Origin: Burkholderiaceae bacterium
Lineage (GTDB): Bacteria; Pseudomonadota; Gammaproteobacteria; Burkholderiales; Burkholderiaceae_C
Assembly (NCBI GenBank): GCA_024235895.1
Contig: JACKLM010000002.1
Coordinates: forward strand, 496,001-560,000
Reading direction: 5' to 3'
DNA: 64,000 nucleotides
Below the pieces are notes generated by a model. It was given only the letters and a program-made list of their open reading frames with translations. It made no database searches and had not been told where the DNA came from. Position numbers and translations under genes: made by a program. Shown here one piece after another: positions 61,004 to 64,000 of this stretch (position 1 is the stretch's first letter; each line of letters begins with the position of its first letter).

Positions 61004-62143
61004 ATGATCAAGCTGTCTGCCCTGCTGCTCGCCCTGGCCGTCTGCACGGCCGGCGCCGAGACCCTGACCGCCGGCCCCGACGGCGCACCGATGAGCTTCC
61101 AGCAGGCGCTCGAGCGAGCCGCCGACGGCGACACCATCGAGCTGCTGCCGGGGACCTACAAGGGCCAGGTCGGCGTCGTCACGCAGCGCCGGCTGACGAT
61201 CCGCGGCGTCGGCGCACGGCCGGTTTTCGACGCCGGCGGCGCGCACGCCGAGGGCAAGGCGATCTGGGTCGTGCGCGACGGCGACGTGACGATCGACAAC
61301 GTCGAGTTCCGCGGCGCGCGCGTGCCCGACGGCAACGGCGCCGCGCTGCGCTTGGACAGGGGCCGGCTGCTGCTGCAGCGCTGCCGGCTGGTCGACAATC
61401 AGAACGGGCTGCTGACCGGCAACGACGGCGCGGCCGAGCTCGTGATCCGCGACAGCGAGTTCGCGCGCGCCCCCGAGGTCGTCGGCAGCCTGCCGCACCT
61501 GCTGTACGCCGGGCGCATCGGCCGGCTCGAGATCACCGGCAGCCGCTTCCACCAGGGGTTCGAGGGGCACCTGATCAAGTCGCGCGCGCGCTCGACGCGC
61601 ATCGCCTACAACCTGATCGTCGACGGTGCGGGCGGCGGCGCGAGCTACGAGATCGACCTGGCCAACGGCGGCGACGCGGTGGTCGTCGGCAACATCGTCG
61701 CCCAGAGCCGCCAGACGCAGAACCCGGTCGTCATCGCCTACGGCGCCGAGGGCCGGGTGTGGGATCGCAACCGGCTGCTGCTGTCGCACAACACGCTGGT
61801 CAGCGACTTCCCGCTGGCGTGGTTCCTGCGCGCCTGGCCCGACAAGCTCGGCGCCGGCACGACGATCCGCGCCGTCAACAACCTGACCGTCGGCGCCGGG
61901 CTGTTCGCGCTCGGCGCGTCGGGCGATTTCGACGGCAACCGCTGGACCTGGTCCTCGTCGCTCGAGGGCCCGGGCGCGCTCGCGTTCGAGCTCGCGCGCG
62001 ATTCGCGGCTGCGCGGCAGCGCCGACGACCCGCGCACGCTGGCCGGCGACGAATCGCTGCCGACGGCCGAGTTCAGCTTGCCGATCGGGACCCGGCCGCT
62101 GGCACCGCCAGCGGCGTGGTCGCCCGGGGCGCTGCAGCGCTGA
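61004..62143 (+). CDS. Secreted right-handed parallel beta-helix protein
   Basis: The 379-residue product has a signal peptide (MIKLSALLLALAVCTAGA, cleavage near AGAE). Repeated strand-and-turn units typical of beta-helix folds follow, for example TIRGVGARPVFDAGG, VTIDNVEFRGARVP, LLQRCRLVDNQNGLLTGN and LEITGSRFHQGFEG. Such folds are found in polysaccharide lyases and adhesins. No catalytic signature was recognised. It is divergent from the transaldolase-like gene across a 114-nt spacer. Confidence 0.8.
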   Translation: MIKLSALLLALAVCTAGAETLTAGPDGAPMSFQQALERAADGDTIELLPGTYKGQVGVVTQRRLTIRGVGARPVFDAGGAHAEGKAIWVVRDGDVTIDNVEFRGARVPDGNGAALRLDRGRLLLQRCRLVDNQNGLLTGNDGAAELVIRDSEFARAPEVVGSLPHLLYAGRIGRLEITGSRFHQGFEGHLIKSRARSTRIAYNLIVDGAGGGASYEIDLANGGDAVVVGNIVAQSRQTQNPVVIAYGAEGRVWDRNRLLLSHNTLVSDFPLAWFLRAWPDKLGAGTTIRAVNNLTVGAGLFALGASGDFDGNRWTWSSSLEGPGALAFELARDSRLRGSADDPRTLAGDESLPTAEFSLPIGTRPLAPPAAWSPGALQR

Positions 62144-62625
62144 ATCGCGTTGGCGTTCGATCGACGAGGACTGCGTTGTCGGCGTTCGTCCGCGTTCGGT
62201 CCGTTGCAGTCTTCGACGACCTGCTCGCATGTGGCATTCGACGACCAGCGCGAGCCGAGGCCAGCGGGTGCCCTTCCGCTCCATGCCCGGGGACAGTGCC
62301 CCGGGCGCTCGCCAGGCACAAACAGTCCGCAGGACTGTTTGTGTCCGGGCTCGAAAACCAACACGGTGGCTCGCCACCGGGCGGCGGGTGCCCTCGGCCG
62401 TAAGGCTCCTCCTTTACTTGCGGTCAAGGGTGCCCGCCGGCCTTGGCACGCGCGCAGGTCGAACGCCAGAGAAAGCGAAGAACCGACTTCCGTGACCGGC
62501 AGCTACCTGCCGCCTCCGGCCCTTCGACCGCGGGCGCCACTCGAAAGCTCGAACGCCATCCCGTGTGAGTCGCGCCGGGCGCGCGGGATCGGGGTGCGTG
62601 CCGGCCGCGCAGGCCGGGCGGGGGC
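62144..62625. other. Gene-free spacer rich in repeat fragments
   Basis: This 482-nt stretch between convergent genes has no supportable coding frame. It contains several copies of a TGGCRTTCGA core: 62151-62160, 62232-62242, 62457-62470 (minus strand) and 62549-62558 (minus strand). It also contains the inverted copy B of the hairpin repeat (62249-62353). It looks like a site of repeated insertion of the same element family. Confidence 0.6.
62249..62353 (-). repeat. Dispersed hairpin repeat, copy B (inverted relative to copy A)
   Basis: This is the reverse-orientation partner of 58091-58198 and carries the same two hairpins. One is the ACAAACAGTC/GACTGTTTGT stem and the other the GCCCGGGG/CCCCGGGC stem. 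Both copies also share the flanking CGAGCCCGGACACA and GGGCACCCGC blocks. The two copies lie about 4 kb apart, flanking pgi, the transaldolase-like gene and the beta-helix gene. Confidence 0.8.
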
Positions 62626-62979
62626 TCAGCCGGCTGCGGCGGCCCGGCTCGCGGCCTTGTCGTCGCCGGCGATGCCGAGCAGCGTCGCCACCCCGTACAG
62701 CCGGGCCAGTGCGGCGAGCTTGTCCGGTACCTCGGCAAGCTCGAACCCGAGCCCGCGCGACGTTGCCAGCCGCCGCGCCTGCAGCAGCAGCGCGATCGCG
62801 CCGGTATCGAGCACCGCCAGCGCCGACGCATCGATGCGCAAGGCGCCCGAGGCCGGCAGCGCCCGCTCGACGCCGCGCAGCACCGCGGCCGCCTCGTCCA
62901 TCGTCACCGTGGCCGGCAGCGCGAATCCGGCCGGCGCGACGGCCGGCGGCGCCACCTCGTCGCGGGCGGTCGCGCTCAC
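62626..62979 (-). CDS. mlaB: STAS-domain protein MlaB
   Basis: MlaB is the cytoplasmic STAS subunit of the MlaFEDB phospholipid transporter and stabilises the ABC ATPase. The 117-residue product has the STAS core SGALRIDASALAVLDTGAIA, where DTG marks the conserved Ser/Thr-Gly site, then LLLQARRLATSRGLGFEL. Its start overlaps the mlaC stop (ATGA), so translation is coupled. It is the last gene of the visible mla cluster. Confidence 0.85.
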   Translation of the reverse strand: MSATARDEVAPPAVAPAGFALPATVTMDEAAAVLRGVERALPASGALRIDASALAVLDTGAIALLLQARRLATSRGLGFELAEVPDKLAALARLYGVATLLGIAGDDKAASRAAAAG

Positions 62980-63686
62980 TTCGACGGCGCGCCCGCGGAG
63001 GTGTCGGCAGGGGCGCTCGCCGGCGCTGCGTTGCGCTCGGCGAGCTTGGCGATCAGGCCGTCGATGCCCCCCGTGGCGATCTCCTGCGCGAAGCTGCTGC
63101 GGTACTGGTCGACGAGCCAGATCCCGAGCACGTTGACGTCGAAGATGCGCCAGCTCTCGCCGTGGCGCTCGAGCCGGTAGTCGAGCTGGATCGGCTCGTT
63201 GCCGCCGCCGCGCACCTCGCTGCGCACGAGCACGTTCTCGTCGCCGGGCCGCATGCGAAGCGGCATGAAGTGCAAGTCGGTTTCCGGCTTGACCTGCGCC
63301 AGCGCCCCGGCGTAGGTGCGCACCAGCAGCGTCTTGAACTCGCTCTGCAGCCGCTCGCGCTGCTCGGGTGACGCCTGCCGCCAGCGCACGCCGACCGCCG
63401 ACGCCGTCATGCGCGGGAAGTTCAGGTGCGGCAGCAGCTTCGCGTCCACGAGTGCGATCACCTTGGGGATGTCGCCGGCCTGGATCGCGGCGTCGGCCTT
63501 GACCGCGTCGAGCAGATTCTTCGAGATCTCGCGCACGAACGCGTCCGGGGCGGTGGCCGCGGCCCGCGCCGGCGTGGCGTGCAGCGCCAGCGCGCCGGCC
63601 GACAGCGCGGCCAGCGCGGCCAGCGCCCAGGCCCGGTTCAGGAACAAGCGTCGCATCGTCGTGGTGGTCGTCATCGTCGTCGTCAT
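62976..63686 (-). CDS. mlaC: Phospholipid-binding protein MlaC
   Basis: MlaC carries phospholipids across the periplasm between the MlaA-OmpC complex and MlaFEDB. The 236-residue product has a signal peptide (core AWALAALAALSAGALALHA). The MlaC fold follows, with VREISKNLLDAVKADAAIQA, HLNFPRMTASAVGVRWRQAS, FKTLLVRTYAGALAQ and DVNVLGIWLVDQYRSSFAQE. The start at 63684-63686 gives an N-terminus of repeated Thr codons from an ACG repeat. A later ATG (63654-63656) would skip it. Confidence 0.92.
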   Translation of the reverse strand: MTTTMTTTTTMRRLFLNRAWALAALAALSAGALALHATPARAAATAPDAFVREISKNLLDAVKADAAIQAGDIPKVIALVDAKLLPHLNFPRMTASAVGVRWRQASPEQRERLQSEFKTLLVRTYAGALAQVKPETDLHFMPLRMRPGDENVLVRSEVRGGGNEPIQLDYRLERHGESWRIFDVNVLGIWLVDQYRSSFAQEIATGGIDGLIAKLAERNAAPASAPADTSAGAPSK

Positions 63687-63818
63687 CCTGTCTTCGCGCC
63701 GCGCGCCCCGGTTCGGGCGCCGGCGGCGTCGCGTGTCGAGCCGGGTCGCAGCACCTGCGCGCCGCTCTTCAACGCGCCGGCATGGCCTGCGGTGCACCGG
63801 CGCACACGGGCGGGGTCT

Positions 63819-64000
63819 TCAGCGCGCGGCTGGCTCCTCCCAGTCGGGCTCGGGCAGCGGCGGCGGGTCCCCGTCGTAGACCAGGTTGCGCCGCCGCGCC
63901 AGGTAGGCGTCGCGCAGGAAGACGTAGCGGTCCAGCGCCGCCTGCTCCAGCAGCCGGCTCGCACCCAGCAGCCGGGCGCGCGTGTCGACCACGTTCAGCA
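63819..64000 (-). CDS. mlaA: Outer-membrane lipoprotein MlaA (VacJ), N-terminus beyond the window
   Basis: Only the last 60 codons are present. They read LNVVDTRARLLGASRLLEQA, ALDRYVFLRDAYLARRRNLV and YDGDPPPLPEPDWEEPAAR, matching the conserved MlaA C-terminus (NTRA..LGAS, DRYVFLRDAYLQRR). MlaA sits with porins and removes mislocalised phospholipids from the outer leaflet. It is transcribed just before mlaC, with 132 nt between. Confidence 0.9.
   Translation of the reverse strand, partial: LNVVDTRARLLGASRLLEQAALDRYVFLRDAYLARRRNLVYDGDPPPLPEPDWEEPAAR

Overview
The window is very GC-rich, with almost every third codon position G or C. It carries the rif, str, S10 and spc translation/transcription gene clusters in the order typical of Betaproteobacteria. 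RpoB, RpoC, EF-Tu and the trpEGDC, apaG/rpe, mlaA-mlaC-mlaB and PHA-granule genes all point to the order Burkholderiales. I cannot name the genus from sequence alone.

Positions 1 to about 29,540 are one long leftward block. Read in the direction of transcription it starts with tRNA-Tyr, tRNA-Gly, tRNA-Thr, tuf (copy 2), tRNA-Trp, secE, nusG, rplK, rplA, rplJ, rplL, rpoB and rpoC. A convergent orphan PIN-domain gene follows. Then come rpsL, rpsG, fusA, tuf (copy 1) and the S10 genes rpsJ-rplC-rplD-rplW-rplB-rpsS-rplV-rpsC-rplP-rpmC-rpsQ. Next is an inserted peroxiredoxin gene, and then the spc genes rplN-rplX-rplE-rpsN-rpsH-rplF-rplR-rpsE, the last cut by the window edge. The two tuf copies and their downstream flank look identical over about 1.27 kb. 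The peroxiredoxin sits exactly at the classical S10/spc boundary, between a Rho-independent terminator and a terminator-like hairpin, and a near-consensus promoter follows for the spc genes. The rpsC frame runs open into rplP because of a one-base frame displacement in the S3 tail.

Positions 29,635 to 34,331 hold the tryptophan genes trpE-trpG-trpD-trpC, read leftward. They are preceded by a three-Trp leader peptide and mutually complementary hairpin arms (an attenuator), and followed by a uracil-DNA-glycosylase-like gene.

From 34,400 to 57,900 the window holds accessory metabolism and housekeeping genes on both strands. These are a VOC protein, a YciI-like secreted protein, phosphoglycolate phosphatase, two gamma-glutamyltransferase paralogues, rpe, apaG, lytic transglycosylase mltA, pcm, htpG, a PPi-type phosphofructokinase, an ICMT-like membrane protein, an orphan gspA/gspB pair, threonine aldolase, a PHA-system protein, a lipoprotein aminopeptidase, a molybdopterin oxidoreductase, an M20 amidohydrolase and an M14-like DUF2817 protein.

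From 57,900 to 64,000 come pgi, a transaldolase homologue that has lost its catalytic residues, a secreted beta-helix protein, and mlaB, mlaC and the end of mlaA (outer-membrane lipid asymmetry). The gene-poor spacers in the right half carry dispersed hairpin repeats, including one roughly 105-bp element present twice in inverted orientation.
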